64,000 bases of DNA from NCBI RefSeq assembly GCF_028023875.1, contig NZ_JAQIPB010000008.1, positions 186,001 through 250,000 on the forward strand, in the 5' to 3' direction. Made by a program: the position numbers and the translations under genes. The notes beneath the pieces were generated by a model. That model had not been told where the DNA came from. It was given only the letters and a program-made list of their open reading frames with translations, and made no database searches. Every line of letters begins with the position of its first letter. Positions within the stretch are counted from its first letter, which is position 1. This DNA comes from Xenophilus arseniciresistens. Its GTDB lineage: Bacteria > Pseudomonadota > Gammaproteobacteria > Burkholderiales > Burkholderiaceae_C. Of this stretch, positions 27,480-38,269 are shown piece after piece.

Positions 27480-27552
27480 GCTCTTCTTCCGCCGGCATGA
27501 CCCGGGTCAAGTTCACGGGTTTGAATCTCAGCACGCATGTGCACCCCGGAGC
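27480..27552 (-). promoter_or_regulatory. TPP (THI-box) riboswitch aptamer
   Basis: On the minus strand the conserved THI-box blocks appear in order: CGGGGTGC, GCTGAGAT, ACCCGTGAACTTGA and GTCATGCCGGCGGAAG. GCTC (5', 27549-27552) and GAGC (3', 27480-27483) can close P1. The aptamer lies 100 nt ahead of the LuxE-like start. Downstream, a GC-rich hairpin with GTGAGG and CCTCAC arms (about 27446-27467) may be part of the expression platform. Thiamin pyrophosphate should repress the operon below. The core is an excellent match to the known element. Confidence 0.95.
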
Positions 27553-27615
27553 GGCGCGCATCTTAACCCGATGGCAAGGCCGTGGCCGCCCTGCGCGGCT
27601 GAAGTCAGTGCTTCT

Positions 27616-28368
27616 TCAAGACCCAGGTGTGGACGCCAGTTCGCACAGCGCGGCGCATTCGGTCTCGCCCATGGCCTGCTGGATGCGCAGCCAGGGCGCC
27701 GAGCCCGGGGAGCTGCGCAGTTGGGCGGCGGCGGTTTCGCGCAGGTGGCGCCGGTCCGCCAGCGTCAGGGCGCGCACGTGCACAGGCGCCGTCTCGGCCA
27801 GTGCCTCAAGCAGAGCCTGGGTCTGCGCGGGCGCGATGCGCGCGTCGCCCTGTGCGGTGGCCAGGCTGGCGTAGAGCTGCATCACCGTGGCCTGCCCGCG
27901 CCGCAGGCCGCCCAGGCGCAGCCGCGCACGCATGCGCGCATCGATCTGGCGCAGCGTGGCTTCGGCCAGCGGCACCTGGCGCGCGATGCAGTGCGCCACA
28001 AAGGGCTGCAGCAGCGCCAGTTCGTCCTGGTAGGTGGCGCCGTTGTCCAGCAGGCGCTGCGGCGAAAGCTGGCCGCCCTGCATCGCCTCGAAGCTCTGGT
28101 AGGCGATCACGATGTCGCGCACGCGGCCGCAGGTGTCGGCCACCGCAGGCAACTGCGCCGACATGCGCGCCGGCAGGAAGCGCTGCACGTCACCGAGCGT
28201 GTGCAGCAGCTCGGCGGCCTGTGGATCGCTCAGGCGCGGCATGGCGGCAGGGTCGGCACTGCGCAAGGCCTCGAAGCGCGCGCCGGCCGCCGCGTGGGCA
28301 TTCAAATCCTGAGCCTGCGCGCCAAGGCTCACTGCCGCGCTGGCGCAGACTGCCAGCAGGCCCCTCAT
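27616..28368 (-). CDS. Hypothetical exported protein
   Basis: A 250-aa protein beginning at ATG 28368, chosen because it opens with a clean signal peptide (MRGLLAVCASAAVSLGAQAQ, cut after AQA). The mature protein is alanine-rich and helical, with two cysteines at VADTCGRVRDIV and VAHCIARQ and another pair in the C-terminal ETECAALCELAS. The spacing suggests two disulfides. No family recognised. It follows typA by about 105 bp on the same strand. The longer upstream frame through typA's 3' end is spurious. Periplasmic location is the only supported statement. Confidence 0.7.
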   Translation of the reverse strand: MRGLLAVCASAAVSLGAQAQDLNAHAAAGARFEALRSADPAAMPRLSDPQAAELLHTLGDVQRFLPARMSAQLPAVADTCGRVRDIVIAYQSFEAMQGGQLSPQRLLDNGATYQDELALLQPFVAHCIARQVPLAEATLRQIDARMRARLRLGGLRRGQATVMQLYASLATAQGDARIAPAQTQALLEALAETAPVHVRALTLADRRHLRETAAAQLRSSPGSAPWLRIQQAMGETECAALCELASTPGS

Positions 28369-28474
28369 CCACCCCAGGGCACCCGAGGGCCTGGCTTTTC
28401 CAGACCTGTGGGAGTGTCCCCTTCGCGCAGCAGAAGGGGGAGCCGCGAAGCGGCCTGGGGGGTGTTGCGTCACT

Positions 28475-30304
28475 TCAAGCCTCGCGGCTGGCGCGCTTGC
28501 GCTCGTGCTCCTTGAGGTAGCGCTTGCGCAGGCGGATGCTCTTGGGCGTGATCTCGACCAGTTCGTCGTCCTCGATGAACTCGACGCCGTATTCCAGCGT
28601 GAGGTCGATCGGCGGCGTGATCTTGATCGCGTCTTCCTTGCCCGAGACACGGAAGTTGGTCAGCTGCTTGGTGCGCGTGGCGTTGACCACCAGGTCGTTG
28701 TCGCGGCTGTGGATGCCCACGATCATGCCTTCGTACACGGGGTCGTTGGCCTTCACGAACATGCGGCCGCGGTCGTCCAGCTTGCCCAGCGCGTAGGTGA
28801 AGATTTCGCCGTCGTCCATCGAGATCAGCACGCCGTTCTTGCGCCCGCCGATGTCGCCCTTGTGCGGCTCGTACGAGTCAAAAATGTTGCTGATGAGGCC
28901 GGAGCCGCGCGTCAGGTTCAGGAACTCGTTGGTGAAGCCGATCAGGCCGCGCGCCGGAATGCGGTATTCCAGGCGCACGCGGCCACGGCCGTCCGATTCC
29001 ATGTTGACCAGCTCGCCCTTGCGCTCGCCCAGGGCCTGCATCACGCCGCCCTGATGACCTTCCTCGATGTCGGCCGTCACCATTTCGATGGGCTCGTGCT
29101 TTTCACCGTTGATGGTCTTGAACACCACGCGCGGCTTGGACACAGCCATTTCATAGCCTTCGCGGCGCATGTTCTCCAGCAGGATTGTGAGGTGCAGTTC
29201 ACCGCGGCCCATCACTTCGAACACGCCTTCCTCATCGGTCTCGTTCACGCGCAGCGCCACGTTGTGCTGCAGTTCCTTTTGCAGGCGGTCCCAGATCTGG
29301 CGGCTGGTCACGAACTTGCCTTCGCGGCCGGCCAGCGGGCTGGTGTTCACGCAGAAGTTCATGGTCAGCGTGGGCTCGTCCACCTTGAGCATGGGCAGCG
29401 GCGCGGGGTTGGCCGGGTCGGTCACGGTCACGCCGATGCCGATGTCGGCGATGCCGTTGATCAGCACGATGTCGCCGGGGCCGGCTTCGGTGGTCTGCAT
29501 GCGGTCCAGGCCCTGGAAGGTCAGCACCTGGTTGATGCGGCCCTTGTAGGTCTTGCCGTCCGGGCCTTCGGCCACCAGAACGTCCTGCATCGGCTTGAGC
29601 GTGCCCTGGCTGATGCGGCCCACGCCGATGCGGCCCACGAAGGTGGAGAAGTCCAGCGCGGAGATCTGCAGCTGCAGCGGCGCGTTCGGATCACCCTTTT
29701 GCGAGGGCACGTGCTTGAGGATGGTGTCGAACAGGGCCGACATGTCGGGGCCCCACTGCTCGCCCGGTGCGCCCTCTTCCAGCGAAGACCAGCCGTTGAT
29801 GCCCGAGGCGTAGACCACGGGGAAGTCCAGCTGCTCATCGGTGGCGCCGAGCTTGTCGAACAGGTCGAAGGCGGCGTTCACCACCTTGTCGGGGTTGGCG
29901 CCGGGCTTGTCCACCTTGTTTACGACCAGGATCGGACGCAGGCCCAGGGCCAGCGCCTTCTTGGTCACGAAGCGCGTCTGCGGCATCGGGCCTTCCTGCG
30001 CATCGATCAGCAGCACCACGCCGTCGACCATCGACAGCGCACGCTCCACCTCGCCGCCAAAGTCCGCGTGGCCGGGGGTGTCGACGATGTTGATGTGGGT
30101 GTCCTTCCAGCTCACGGCACAGTTCTTGGCCAGGATGGTGATGCCCCGTTCCTTTTCGATGGCGTTGTTGTCCATCACCGTGTCGACGACCTTCTCGTGG
30201 TCGGCGAAGGTGCCGGACTGGCGCAGGAGCTGGTCCACCATGGTGGTCTTGCCATGGTCGACGTGGGCAATGATGGCGATGTTGCGGATCTGTCTGGCGG
30301 TCAT
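28475..30304 (-). CDS. typA: Translational GTPase TypA/BipA
   Basis: A 609-aa ribosome-binding GTPase. It starts [20 protein letters not shown] at ATG 30304; G1 is [10 protein letters not shown]2/switch [15 protein letters not shown]3 [12 protein letters not shown], and G4 [11 protein letters not shown]-like domains II, III and V follow, and the BipA-specific C-terminus ([16 protein letters not shown]) closes the protein. Length equals the E. coli enzyme. It acts in ribosome assembly and stress adaptation. Its ATG lies inside the truB stop (4-bp overlap), so it is coupled to the rimP-truB operon. Confidence 0.97.
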   Translation of the reverse strand: MTARQIRNIAIIAHVDHGKTTMVDQLLRQSGTFADHEKVVDTVMDNNAIEKERGITILAKNCAVSWKDTHINIVDTPGHADFGGEVERALSMVDGVVLLIDAQEGPMPQTRFVTKKALALGLRPILVVNKVDKPGANPDKVVNAAFDLFDKLGATDEQLDFPVVYASGINGWSSLEEGAPGEQWGPDMSALFDTILKHVPSQKGDPNAPLQLQISALDFSTFVGRIGVGRISQGTLKPMQDVLVAEGPDGKTYKGRINQVLTFQGLDRMQTTEAGPGDIVLINGIADIGIGVTVTDPANPAPLPMLKVDEPTLTMNFCVNTSPLAGREGKFVTSRQIWDRLQKELQHNVALRVNETDEEGVFEVMGRGELHLTILLENMRREGYEMAVSKPRVVFKTINGEKHEPIEMVTADIEEGHQGGVMQALGERKGELVNMESDGRGRVRLEYRIPARGLIGFTNEFLNLTRGSGLISNIFDSYEPHKGDIGGRKNGVLISMDDGEIFTYALGKLDDRGRMFVKANDPVYEGMIVGIHSRDNDLVVNATRTKQLTNFRVSGKEDAIKITPPIDLTLEYGVEFIEDDELVEITPKSIRLRKRYLKEHERKRASREA

Positions 30305-31296
30305 GATGTCAGTGCCTCCTGGGAGGTCTCCAAAGACGAAGATGGGTTGTTCTGCAAAAGGGTTTGCTGGATTTCGATCGGGCTCAGCAAACGCCCTGGA
30401 ATCAGTTCGCCGGCCTTGGCATGGGCCGTGCCCAGGAAGGCACGCGGCTGTTCGCCGAAGACGGCCACGGCCGGCGCATCGGCCCAGTCGCCGCGCCGGC
30501 GCAGCCCGGAGAGGAAACGCGCCGCATCGTCGGCGCCCAGCGTGACAGGCGCATGGCCGGCCACCAGCACCTCGGCCGGCATCAGGCATGCCAGGCGCTG
30601 CGCCTCGGTCATGGCCTCCAGCGCCTGCAGCGTCAGGCATTGCGCCAGGCCGAAGGGCCCGGTCTCGGTGCGCCGCAGCGCCGCAAGGTGGCCCCCGCAG
30701 CCCAGCGCGGCGCCGATGTCCTCGCCCAGCGTGCGGATGTAGGTGCCCTTGGAGCAGCGCACGGCCAGGCGCAGGAACGGCGCCTCGCCGGTCAGATCCA
30801 TGTCCAGCAGGTCCAGGTCATGGATGACGACGGCGCGCGGCGCGCGTTCGACCTCCACGCCTTCACGGGCGTATTCGTACAGCGCCTTGCCGTCCTTCTT
30901 GAGCGCGCTGTGCATGGGCGGCACCTGCGTGATCGGGCCCATGAAGCGGTCCAGCACTTCCACCACCTGGCCGGCCGTGCAGTTCACGGCCTGCTCGCGC
31001 AGCACCTCGCCTTCGGCGTCGCCCGTGGAGGTGACGCGACCGAGCCGCACCACTGTTTCGTAGCACTTGTCAGCCTGAAGGTGGAGCTGGCTGAATTTGG
31101 TGGCCGAGCCGAAGCACAGCGGCAGCACGCCGGTGGCCAGCGGGTCGAGCGTGCCGGTGTGGCCGGCCTTTTCGGCGCGCAGCAGCCACTTGGCCTTCTG
31201 CAAGGCCTGGTTGCTGGACAGGCCCAGCGGCTTGTCGAGCAGCAACACCCCATGCACAGGATGCCGCTGCACCCTGACACGGGATGGCGGGCTCAT
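30301..31296 (-). CDS. truB: tRNA pseudouridine(55) synthase TruB
   Basis: A 331-aa enzyme making pseudouridine 55 in the T arm of tRNAs. Catalytic D51 in [19 protein letters not shown] (43-61), the conserved [20 protein letters not shown] segment, and [21 protein letters not shown]-terminal PUA-like region ([13 protein letters not shown] near the end) completes it. The start overlaps the rbfA stop by 4 bp. Standard place in the operon between rbfA and typA. Confidence 0.96.
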   Translation of the reverse strand: MSPPSRVRVQRHPVHGVLLLDKPLGLSSNQALQKAKWLLRAEKAGHTGTLDPLATGVLPLCFGSATKFSQLHLQADKCYETVVRLGRVTSTGDAEGEVLREQAVNCTAGQVVEVLDRFMGPITQVPPMHSALKKDGKALYEYAREGVEVERAPRAVVIHDLDLLDMDLTGEAPFLRLAVRCSKGTYIRTLGEDIGAALGCGGHLAALRRTETGPFGLAQCLTLQALEAMTEAQRLACLMPAEVLVAGHAPVTLGADDAARFLSGLRRRGDWADAPAVAVFGEQPRAFLGTAHAKAGELIPGRLLSPIEIQQTLLQNNPSSSLETSQEALTS

Positions 31297-31670
31297 GGCG
31301 TGTCGTCGTCCTTTGAGCGCGAGGAAACGGCCTTGGCGATCAAGGCGTTCATGTCGGCCGCACGCTCGGTGGTGCGGTCGAACTGGAAATGCAGCGTGGG
31401 CACGGTATGGATGTGCAGGCGCTTGAACAGGTGGTTGCGCAGGAAGCCGGCCGCCTGGTTCAGCGCGTCCTGCGTTTCCTGCGGGTCACCCACCAGCAGG
31501 CTGAAGAACACCTTCGCATGCGCGTAGTCAGGCGTCACTTCCACGGCCTGCAGGGTGACCATGCCCACGCGCGGGTCCTTGAGCTCGCGCGCGATCAGCT
31601 CGGTCAGATCACGCTGGATCTGATCGGCGACCTGGTAGCTGCGGTTGGGCTTGGTGCTTTTCTTGGCCAT
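31293..31670 (-). CDS. rbfA: 30S ribosome-binding factor RbfA
   Basis: A 125-aa KH-type factor for 30S maturation. The start is [20 protein letters not shown] at ATG 31670; 19 upstream in-frame codons lack family character. Conserved parts: [40 protein letters not shown], and [20 protein letters not shown]. It lies 79 bp below infB and overlaps truB by 4 bp. Confidence 0.96.
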   Translation of the reverse strand: MAKKSTKPNRSYQVADQIQRDLTELIARELKDPRVGMVTLQAVEVTPDYAHAKVFFSLLVGDPQETQDALNQAAGFLRNHLFKRLHIHTVPTLHFQFDRTTERAADMNALIAKAVSSRSKDDDTP

Positions 31671-31748
31671 AGGCTCGGAGCGGTTGCGCGATGAGCGTCT
31701 GGCGCCTTGCGTGAAGACCGGCCCCACGCAAAACGCTCAACGCCCAAC

Positions 31749-34688
31749 TCACAACGTTCTGGCGATTTCCTTGATCTCGAACACCTCGAGCTGGTCGCCC
31801 TCGCGGATGTCGTTGTAGTTGCGCAGCTTGATACCGCACTCGAAACCTTCGCGGACTTCCTTGACGTCGTCCTTCATGCGCTTGACCGACTCGATCTCGC
31901 CCGTGTAGATGACCACGTTGTCGCGCAGCAGGCGGAAGTGCGCGTTGCGCGTGACCACGCCGTCGAGCACGTAGGAACCCGCCACGGTACCGATCTTGGA
32001 GGCCACGAACACGGTCCGGATCTCGGCATGGCCGATGATCTCTTCGCGCTTCTCGGGCGCCAGCATGCCGGCCATTGCGGTCTTCAGCTCGTCCACGGCG
32101 TCGTAGATGATGCTGTAGTACTTGAGATCGACGTCGTTGCCTTCGGCCAGCTTGCGCGCTCCCACGTCGGCACGCACGTTGAAGCCGATCACGATGCCCT
32201 TGGCGGCGATGGCCAGGTTCACGTCGGATTCGCTGATGCCGCCCACGCCGGCGTACACGATCTGCACCTTCACTTCGGCGTTGCTCAGCTTGAGCAGCGA
32301 CTGCGACAGCGCTTCCTGCGAACCCTGCACGTCGGCCTTGATGATGATGGGCAGGGTCTTGACCTCGCCCGCCGTCATGTCGGCGAACATGTTCTCCAGC
32401 TTGGCGGCCTGCTGCTTGGCCAGCTTGGTGTTGCGGAAGCGGCCGGCGCGGTAGGTCGCGATTTCGCGGGCACGGCGCTCGTCGGCCATCACCATGAACT
32501 CGTCGCCAGCCTGCGGCACTTCGGTCAGACCCTGGATTTCGACCGGGATCGACGGACCCGCGGACTTGGTCGGCTTGCCGTCTTCGTCGAGCATGGCGCG
32601 CACGCGGCCCGAGGTCGAACCGGCCAGCACCACGTCGCCCACCTTCAGCGTGCCGGACTGCACCAGCACGGTGGCGACCGGGCCGCGGCCCTTGTCCAGC
32701 TGCGCTTCGATGACCAGGCCCTTGGCGGAGGCTTCCACCGGCGCCTTCAGCTCCAGCACTTCGGCCTGCAGCAGCACCTGCTCGAGCAGCTCGTCGATGC
32801 CCTTGCCCGTCTTGGCCGAAACCTCGACGAAAGGCGAATCGCCGCCGAACTCTTCCGGCACCACCTCTTCGCTCACCAGCTCGCTCTTCACGCGCTCGGG
32901 GTTCGCTTCGGGCTTGTCGATCTTGTTCACGGCCACCACGATCGGCACCTTGGCCGCCTTGGCGTGCTTGATGGCTTCCTTGGTCTGGGGCATGACGCCG
33001 TCGTCAGCCGCCACCACCAGGATCACGATGTCGGTGGCCTGGGCGCCACGGGCACGCATGGCCGTGAAGGCCTCGTGACCAGGGGTGTCCAGGAAGGTCA
33101 CCATGCCGCGCGGCGTGTCGACGTGGTAGGCGCCGATGTGCTGCGTGATGCCACCGGCTTCGCCCGCGGCCACCTTGGTGGTGCGGATGCGGTCCAGCAG
33201 CGAGGTCTTGCCGTGGTCGACGTGGCCCATGACGGTGACCACGGGCGCGCGCGGCAGTGCCTCGGCCGACGCGGCCTGCACTTCCTCTTCGGTGAAGGCT
33301 TCCGGATCGTCCAGCGCCGCTACCACCGCCGTGTGGCCCATTTCCTCGACGAGGATCATGGCCGTGTCCTGATCCAGCGGCTGGTTGATCGTGGCCATCT
33401 GGCCCAGCTTCATGAGCTGCTTGATCACCTCGGAGGCCTTCACGGCCATCTTGTGCGCGAGTTCCGCGACCGTGATGGTCTCGGGCACGTGCACTTCGAT
33501 GACGCGTGCTTCCACAGGCTGCGCCTGCTGATGGTCGTCCTGGTGGCGGTCGTTGCCGCGACGGCCACGCGGGCCGCTGCGCCAATTGCCGCGCCCCACG
33601 CCGCCGGAGGCGTCGCCGCGCGTCTTGATTTCCTTCTTCTTGCCCTGGTCACCGGCCCAGGCGGACGAAGTCTTCGCAGACTTGATCTCCTTGCCGGCAC
33701 CGGCTGCAGGCGCACCTGCCGCCGGGCGTGCGGCGCCCGTGGTGCCGGATGCGCCCGTGGCAGGCTTGTGCAGCGTGCCCTTGACGGCCGGCTTGGCGAC
33801 CGGAGCCGGTTCTTCCTTCTTGGCCACCAGCACGCGCTTCGGCGCGTTCATCATCTCGCGGATGGCTTCGGCTTCAGCCAGCGCCTTGCGGCGGCGCTCT
33901 TCCAGATCGCGGGCGCGGGCGGCTTCCTCGTCGGCGCGGGCCTTGGATTCGGCTGCGGCCTTGGCCTTGGCTTCCTCGCGGGCCTTGTCGGCAGCAGCCT
34001 TGTCGGCGGCGGCCTTTTCGGCAGCGGCCTTCTGCTCGGCTTCGGCGGCTGCGGCTGCAGCAGCCTCGGCAGCAGGCGCCTGACGGGCCTTGGCCGCAGC
34101 GGCGTTGATCGCTGCCGCTTCTGCGCGGGCGCGCTCGGCCTGCTCTTCGCGGGACTTCTCGGCCTGCTCTTCGCGCTCTTCCTCGGCACGGGCCGCAGCT
34201 TCGGCGGCTTCGCGCTGGCGGCGCTTCTCGGCCAGGTCTTCTTCCTGGCGGCGCAGCAGTTCGGCGGCGCGGCGGGCCTCTTCCTCGCGGCGGGCCAGCT
34301 CGGCGGGGTCGATCTGCGGCACGGCCGGAGCCGGCGCAGGCGCGGGGGCCGCGGCCGGTGCGGCGGCGGGCGCTTCGGCCGGGCCTTCGTCGCGCTGGAT
34401 GAAGGTGCGCTTCTTGCGCACCTCCACCTGGATCGTGCGGGCGCGGCCCATGGCGTCCGCCTGCTTGATTTCGCTGGTGGACTTCTTGGTCAGCGTGATT
34501 TTCTTGCGCTCAGGCGTGGCGCTGCCATGACTGGCCTTGAGGTGATTCAGCAATTGCTGCTTGTCTCCATCGGAGAGAGCGTCGTTGGGCGCGGATTTGG
34601 CAACCCCTGCGCTGCGCAATTGCTCAAGCAGGGTTTCGGGTGTCTTCTTGAGTTCCTGGGCGAACTCTGCAACGGTGGTGCTGGACAT
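31749..34688 (-). CDS. infB: Translation initiation factor IF-2
   Basis: A 979-aa factor that brings initiator tRNA to the ribosome. The N-terminal domain starts [20 protein letters not shown]; a long Ala/Glu/Lys/Arg-rich linker fills about 100-350. A second IF2_N region ([20 protein letters not shown]) precedes the G domain near residue 480 ([13 protein letters not shown], then [24 protein letters not shown]). The beta-barrel and C-terminal fMet-tRNA domain follow. The length exceeds E. coli (890 aa) because of the linker, common in this group. 23 bp below nusA. Confidence 0.97.
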   Translation of the reverse strand: MSSTTVAEFAQELKKTPETLLEQLRSAGVAKSAPNDALSDGDKQQLLNHLKASHGSATPERKKITLTKKSTSEIKQADAMGRARTIQVEVRKKRTFIQRDEGPAEAPAAAPAAAPAPAPAPAVPQIDPAELARREEEARRAAELLRRQEEDLAEKRRQREAAEAAARAEEEREEQAEKSREEQAERARAEAAAINAAAAKARQAPAAEAAAAAAAEAEQKAAAEKAAADKAAADKAREEAKAKAAAESKARADEEAARARDLEERRRKALAEAEAIREMMNAPKRVLVAKKEEPAPVAKPAVKGTLHKPATGASGTTGAARPAAGAPAAGAGKEIKSAKTSSAWAGDQGKKKEIKTRGDASGGVGRGNWRSGPRGRRGNDRHQDDHQQAQPVEARVIEVHVPETITVAELAHKMAVKASEVIKQLMKLGQMATINQPLDQDTAMILVEEMGHTAVVAALDDPEAFTEEEVQAASAEALPRAPVVTVMGHVDHGKTSLLDRIRTTKVAAGEAGGITQHIGAYHVDTPRGMVTFLDTPGHEAFTAMRARGAQATDIVILVVAADDGVMPQTKEAIKHAKAAKVPIVVAVNKIDKPEANPERVKSELVSEEVVPEEFGGDSPFVEVSAKTGKGIDELLEQVLLQAEVLELKAPVEASAKGLVIEAQLDKGRGPVATVLVQSGTLKVGDVVLAGSTSGRVRAMLDEDGKPTKSAGPSIPVEIQGLTEVPQAGDEFMVMADERRAREIATYRAGRFRNTKLAKQQAAKLENMFADMTAGEVKTLPIIIKADVQGSQEALSQSLLKLSNAEVKVQIVYAGVGGISESDVNLAIAAKGIVIGFNVRADVGARKLAEGNDVDLKYYSIIYDAVDELKTAMAGMLAPEKREEIIGHAEIRTVFVASKIGTVAGSYVLDGVVTRNAHFRLLRDNVVIYTGEIESVKRMKDDVKEVREGFECGIKLRNYNDIREGDQLEVFEIKEIARTL

Positions 34689-34711
34689 ATCTGTTTCGGG
34701 CTCCCATCACA

Positions 34712-36199
34712 TCACTCTTGCGCGCCAGTGAACCAGTGTTCGCGCGCCTTCAGGATCAGAGCCTTGGCGTCTTCGGCGTTTTGGCCGGTGATCTCGGTCA
34801 GCTCATCGACAGCCAGGTCGGCCACGTCGTCGCGGGTATGCACACCCGCGTCGGCCAGCTTGGCGATGATTTCGGGCGTCAGGCCCTCGAGGTCGCGCAG
34901 GTCCTGAGAGACGCTTTCCACGCTCTCTTCACGCGCAATCTCCTGCGTCAGCAGCACGTCCTTGGCACGGGCGCGCAGCTCGTTGACGGTCTCTTCGTCG
35001 AAGGATTCGATCTCCAGCATCTCGGACAGCGGCACGTAGGCCACTTCTTCGAGGCTGGTGAAGCCCTCGGCGATCAGGATGTCGGCGATCTCCTCGTCCA
35101 CATCCAGCTTCTCCATGAACAGCGCACGCATGGTGCTGGTCTCCTCGGCCTGCTTCTGGGCCGATTCGTTCGCATCCATGATGTTGATCTTCCAGCCCGT
35201 GAGGTCGGAAGCCAGGCGCACGTTCTGGCCGCCGCGGCCGATGGCGATGGCGAGGTTCTCCTCGTCCACGACCACGTCCATGGCGTGCTTTTCCTCGTCC
35301 ACCACGATGGAACTGACGTTGGCCGGAGCCAGCGCGCCGATCACGAACTGCGCCGGATCGTCGGACCACAGCACGATGTCCACGCGCTCGCCGGCCAACT
35401 CGTTGGTCACGGCGTTCACGCGCGTGCCACGCACGCCCACGCAGGTGCCGATCGGGTCCACGCGCTTGTCATGCGAGAGCACCGCGATCTTGGCACGCGA
35501 GCCCGGGTCGCGGGCGCAGCTCTTGATCTCGAGCAGGCCCTGTTCGATCTCGGGCACTTCGTTGCGGAACAGCTCGATCATGAACTCCGGCGCCGAGCGC
35601 GAGAGGATGATCGGCGCGCCGCGCAAGGTCAGGTCCACTTCCATGATCATGGCGCGGACACGGTCGCCGTTGCGCAGGTTCTCCTTGGGGATCATCTCCG
35701 AGCGGCGCAGGCGGCCTTCGACGCGCCCGGCTTCCACGATGATGTCGCCCTTGTCCAGCCGCTTGACGGTGCCGGTGAAGATCTTCTCGCCGCGCGACAT
35801 GAAGTCGTTGAGCAGCATCTCGCGCTCGGCATCGCGGATCTTCTGCAGGATGACCTGCTTGGCCGCCATGGCGCCGATGCGGCCGATGGGCAGCGACTCC
35901 ACAGGCTCTTCGATGTACTCGTCGACCTCGATGTCCGGCACCTCTTCCTTGGCTTCGAACAGCAGGATTTCCTGGTCGGGCAGCTGCAGACCGGCCTCGT
36001 CAGGCACCACGTGCCAGCGACGGAAGGTCTCATAGGCGCCGCTGTCGCGGTCGATGGCGACACGGATGTCCACCTCGCCCTGATAGAGCTTCTTCGTGGC
36101 CTGGGCCAACGCCGACTCCACGGCCCCGAAAACCACGTCGCGCTCCACGTTCTTCTCGCGCGAGATCGCGTCCACCAACATCAACATTTCGCGATTCAT
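34712..36199 (-). CDS. nusA: Transcription termination/antitermination factor NusA
   Basis: A 495-aa RNA-polymerase-binding factor. N-terminal domain [21 protein letters not shown]1 domain around 135-200 ([20 protein letters not shown]); two KH domains in the middle ([20 protein letters not shown], then [20 protein letters not shown]); and two acidic C-terminal repeats ([20 protein letters not shown] and [20 protein letters not shown]). It controls pausing and termination. Between rimP and infB, 18 bp from rimP. An intrinsic terminator lies upstream of rimP and could give NusA control of its own operon. Confidence 0.97.
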   Translation of the reverse strand: MNREMLMLVDAISREKNVERDVVFGAVESALAQATKKLYQGEVDIRVAIDRDSGAYETFRRWHVVPDEAGLQLPDQEILLFEAKEEVPDIEVDEYIEEPVESLPIGRIGAMAAKQVILQKIRDAEREMLLNDFMSRGEKIFTGTVKRLDKGDIIVEAGRVEGRLRRSEMIPKENLRNGDRVRAMIMEVDLTLRGAPIILSRSAPEFMIELFRNEVPEIEQGLLEIKSCARDPGSRAKIAVLSHDKRVDPIGTCVGVRGTRVNAVTNELAGERVDIVLWSDDPAQFVIGALAPANVSSIVVDEEKHAMDVVVDEENLAIAIGRGGQNVRLASDLTGWKINIMDANESAQKQAEETSTMRALFMEKLDVDEEIADILIAEGFTSLEEVAYVPLSEMLEIESFDEETVNELRARAKDVLLTQEIAREESVESVSQDLRDLEGLTPEIIAKLADAGVHTRDDVADLAVDELTEITGQNAEDAKALILKAREHWFTGAQE

Positions 36200-36217
36200 G
36201 CCACCTGGCTCCTTCCA

Positions 36218-36817
36218 TTACTCCGGCATCGCCGTGCCGGTTCGGGACTTGCGCCCCTTGAAATCGACAATGGGCGCAAGCCGCGCTTCGCGCAGCTCGT
36301 CCAACGTGAAACCCAGCGCCTGCAACGGTGCTGCCACACGTTTCTTGCTCACCTTCTGGCCCGGCTTGGGCGCAGGCTCGTCACTCCAGACGATCTGCCA
36401 GCCCGTGGCGCCCTGGGCATCGGTCACGCGCTCGAGCGTGCCGCGGAATTTCTTGCGGTTCGCGCTGACCTGGCCGGCCGCGGCCTCGCCCATCGGGGCC
36501 TTGAGCGTGAGGTCGATCACCTCGCCCTCGAAGCGGATGAAATCCTGCTCGTGGCGCAGCGGGCGATCGATGCCCGGCGAGGAAACCTCCAGCCGCTTGT
36601 AGTCGACGTTCTCCACCTCCAGCGCATACTGCAGCTGGCGTGTGACGGTTTCGCAATCCTCGACCGTCACGAAAGCCTCGGGCTGGCCTTCAGGGGTCGG
36701 CCCGCTCCAGGGCAGGTCGATGGTGACGCGCAGCAGTCCACCTGCCGAGCGCTCGATCTCGACCAGGTCGTAGCCAAGCCCGGCTACGGTAGTTTCGACA
36801 GTCTGCTGCAATGCCAC
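36218..36817 (-). CDS. rimP: Ribosome maturation factor RimP
   Basis: A protein of about 199 aa needed for 30S assembly. I chose the GTG at 36817 (read as MALQQTVETTVAGLGYDLVE) with AGGAAG about 12 nt upstream because family similarity begins there; an ATG at 36877 is the alternative and adds 20 residues rich in Arg and Pro. Conserved parts: DLVEIERSAGGLLRVTIDLP, ENVDYKRLEVSSPGIDRPLR, and the C-terminal SH3-like domain, here with an insert. It is the first gene of the operon behind the attenuator at 36941-36985. Confidence 0.9.
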   Translation of the reverse strand: MALQQTVETTVAGLGYDLVEIERSAGGLLRVTIDLPWSGPTPEGQPEAFVTVEDCETVTRQLQYALEVENVDYKRLEVSSPGIDRPLRHEQDFIRFEGEVIDLTLKAPMGEAAAGQVSANRKKFRGTLERVTDAQGATGWQIVWSDEPAPKPGQKVSKKRVAAPLQALGFTLDELREARLAPIVDFKGRKSRTGTAMPE

Positions 36818-36940
36818 CTGAAGGCGCTCTTCCTTGCGAACGTAGGGCCGTCCCGGCCTGTGCGCTGCCGGCACCATCGCAGCTGACCCGCGAGGCGCCC
36901 GGTCGTGTTGCACTGAACCAGGGGGCTTGAAAAATGGGAG

Positions 36941-36985
36941 ACGACCAAAAAAAACGGGCGGTTGGTACCCGCCCGACTTGGTCGT
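36941..36985 (-). terminator. Intrinsic attenuator in the rimP-nusA-infB leader
   Basis: Minus strand: stem CGGGCGG/CCGCCCG (36955-36961 with 36969-36975) with a 7-nt loop, then eight T (36947-36954). An outer pair, ACGACCAA/TTGGTCGT (36978-36985 with 36941-36948), can extend across the T-tract and compete with termination. It lies between the promoter and rimP, so it should regulate the operon rather than end an upstream one; the nearest upstream gene on this strand (37044) would also be ended by it. Confidence 0.8.
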
Positions 36986-36994
36986 GAGCCCTCG

Positions 36995-37023
36995 ATTATA
37001 GGGCAAGTGTGACTGGATTGCAG
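36995..37023 (-). promoter_or_regulatory. Probable promoter of the rimP operon
   Basis: A perfect TATAAT on the minus strand (36995-37000), with CTGCAA as a weak -35 (37018-37023) at 17 bp. Transcription would start about 10 bp ahead of the attenuator hairpin. Confidence 0.55.
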
Positions 37024-37043
37024 CCGCTTGCGTGCTGCTTCTC

Positions 37044-38258
37044 TCAGGCGGCTTGCACGGGCGCGGCCTGCCGCCGCGCCCGGTGCCAGACCCATGCGAA
37101 AAGCAGCCCGCCGGCCGCCAGCGCGGCGGCCGCCGCCAGCAGCGGCACCGTGAAGGAGCCCGTGCGCTGCGCCAGCGGTGCGGCAAAAAGCGGGCCCAGG
37201 ATCTGACCGATGCCGTAGGAAGCCGTGGCATAGCCGATCAGCCCGGCCGCCGCGTTGCCGCGCAGGCGCCGCGCGTCCCGCATCGCGAACAGCGTGAGCG
37301 CCGTGAAAGGCAGGCCCAGCAGCAGACTGCCCAGCGCAAAACCGGCAATGCTGGGCCAGGCCACCGACAGCAGCACGCCCAGGGCCTGCATGCCGTAGGC
37401 CAGGGCCAGCAGCAGGCGGTTGTCCCAGTGCGAGGGCGCGCGGGCACCGATCAGCGCCCCGGGGATCACGGCCAGGCCGAACAGCGGCCAGAACAGATCG
37501 GGCCACGGCGAACCCGGCAGCGCCTGCCGCGCGATCACGGGCAGGAAGGTGGCCGTGATGATGTAGCCGAAGCCCGCCAGGCCATAGAGGCCGACCAGCC
37601 AGCGGGCATCGCGCGCCGCTTCGGCGCTGGCGACGGGCGTCGGCGCGGGCTGCGGGCCGCCCGCCGCCAAGGGCACGGCCGCGTCGCCGAAGACGCGCCA
37701 GATCACGGCTATCAGCACCAGCGCGATCACGCCGAAACCGATCCAGGCGGCGTCTGCGCCCCAGCGCGTGGCCAGCCCTCCCAGCAGGCCCGTGGCCACG
37801 ATGCCGATGCCGGGGCCGGTGTAGATCACGCCGCCCAGCGCCGGCGCGCCGGTTTCCGCCAGGCGGCGCAGCCCCCAGCCCGAGGCGAAGACGAAGGTCC
37901 AGGCACTGACCACGCCGGCCGCCGTGCGGATCACGCCCCAGGCCGAGAAGCCATGCAGCAGCCCCATGCCCAGCAGCAGCGCCGCAGTGGCGAGCAGGCC
38001 CGCCCGCACCATCACCGCGCCCGGCAGACGGATGGCCGCGCACGACAGCGCGCCCACGAAGTAGCCCAGGTAATTGAGCGAGGCCAGCAGGCCGCCGCCC
38101 TGGAGGTCGATGTGGCCCTCGTGCAGCATCACGGGCAGCATGGGCGTGAAGGCGAAGCGCCCCAGGCCCATGGCCACCGCCAGCGCCACCATGCAGGCCA
38201 GTGCCGCCCGCCAGGCGCCGCGCGGGTCAGGCCCCGACCCCGTTCCGATAGTCGACAT
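37044..38258 (-). CDS. MFS transporter, YbfB/YjiJ family
   Basis: A 404-aa inner-membrane protein with about twelve membrane segments. It starts with a short cytosolic tail, then ALACMVALAVAMGLGRFAFT with PMLPVM, the YbfB/YjiJ-family signature that replaces motif A of other MFS proteins. Further segments: ASLNYLGYFVGALSCAAIRL, GVIYTGPGIGIVATGLLGGL and GLIGYATASYGIGQILGPLF. Substrate unknown; members are presumed exporters. The gene is 12 bp upstream-side of the Yej ATPase stop and oriented the same way, so it could ride on the same transcript. Confidence 0.88.
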   Translation of the reverse strand: MSTIGTGSGPDPRGAWRAALACMVALAVAMGLGRFAFTPMLPVMLHEGHIDLQGGGLLASLNYLGYFVGALSCAAIRLPGAVMVRAGLLATAALLLGMGLLHGFSAWGVIRTAAGVVSAWTFVFASGWGLRRLAETGAPALGGVIYTGPGIGIVATGLLGGLATRWGADAAWIGFGVIALVLIAVIWRVFGDAAVPLAAGGPQPAPTPVASAEAARDARWLVGLYGLAGFGYIITATFLPVIARQALPGSPWPDLFWPLFGLAVIPGALIGARAPSHWDNRLLLALAYGMQALGVLLSVAWPSIAGFALGSLLLGLPFTALTLFAMRDARRLRGNAAAGLIGYATASYGIGQILGPLFAAPLAQRTGSFTVPLLAAAAALAAGGLLFAWVWHRARRQAAPVQAA

Positions 38259-38269
38259 ACAAGCGTTTT

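Noticed and set aside
31707-34907. 1066-aa plus-strand frame opposite infB
   Set aside because: Antisense artefact of high GC; infB on the other strand is unambiguous.
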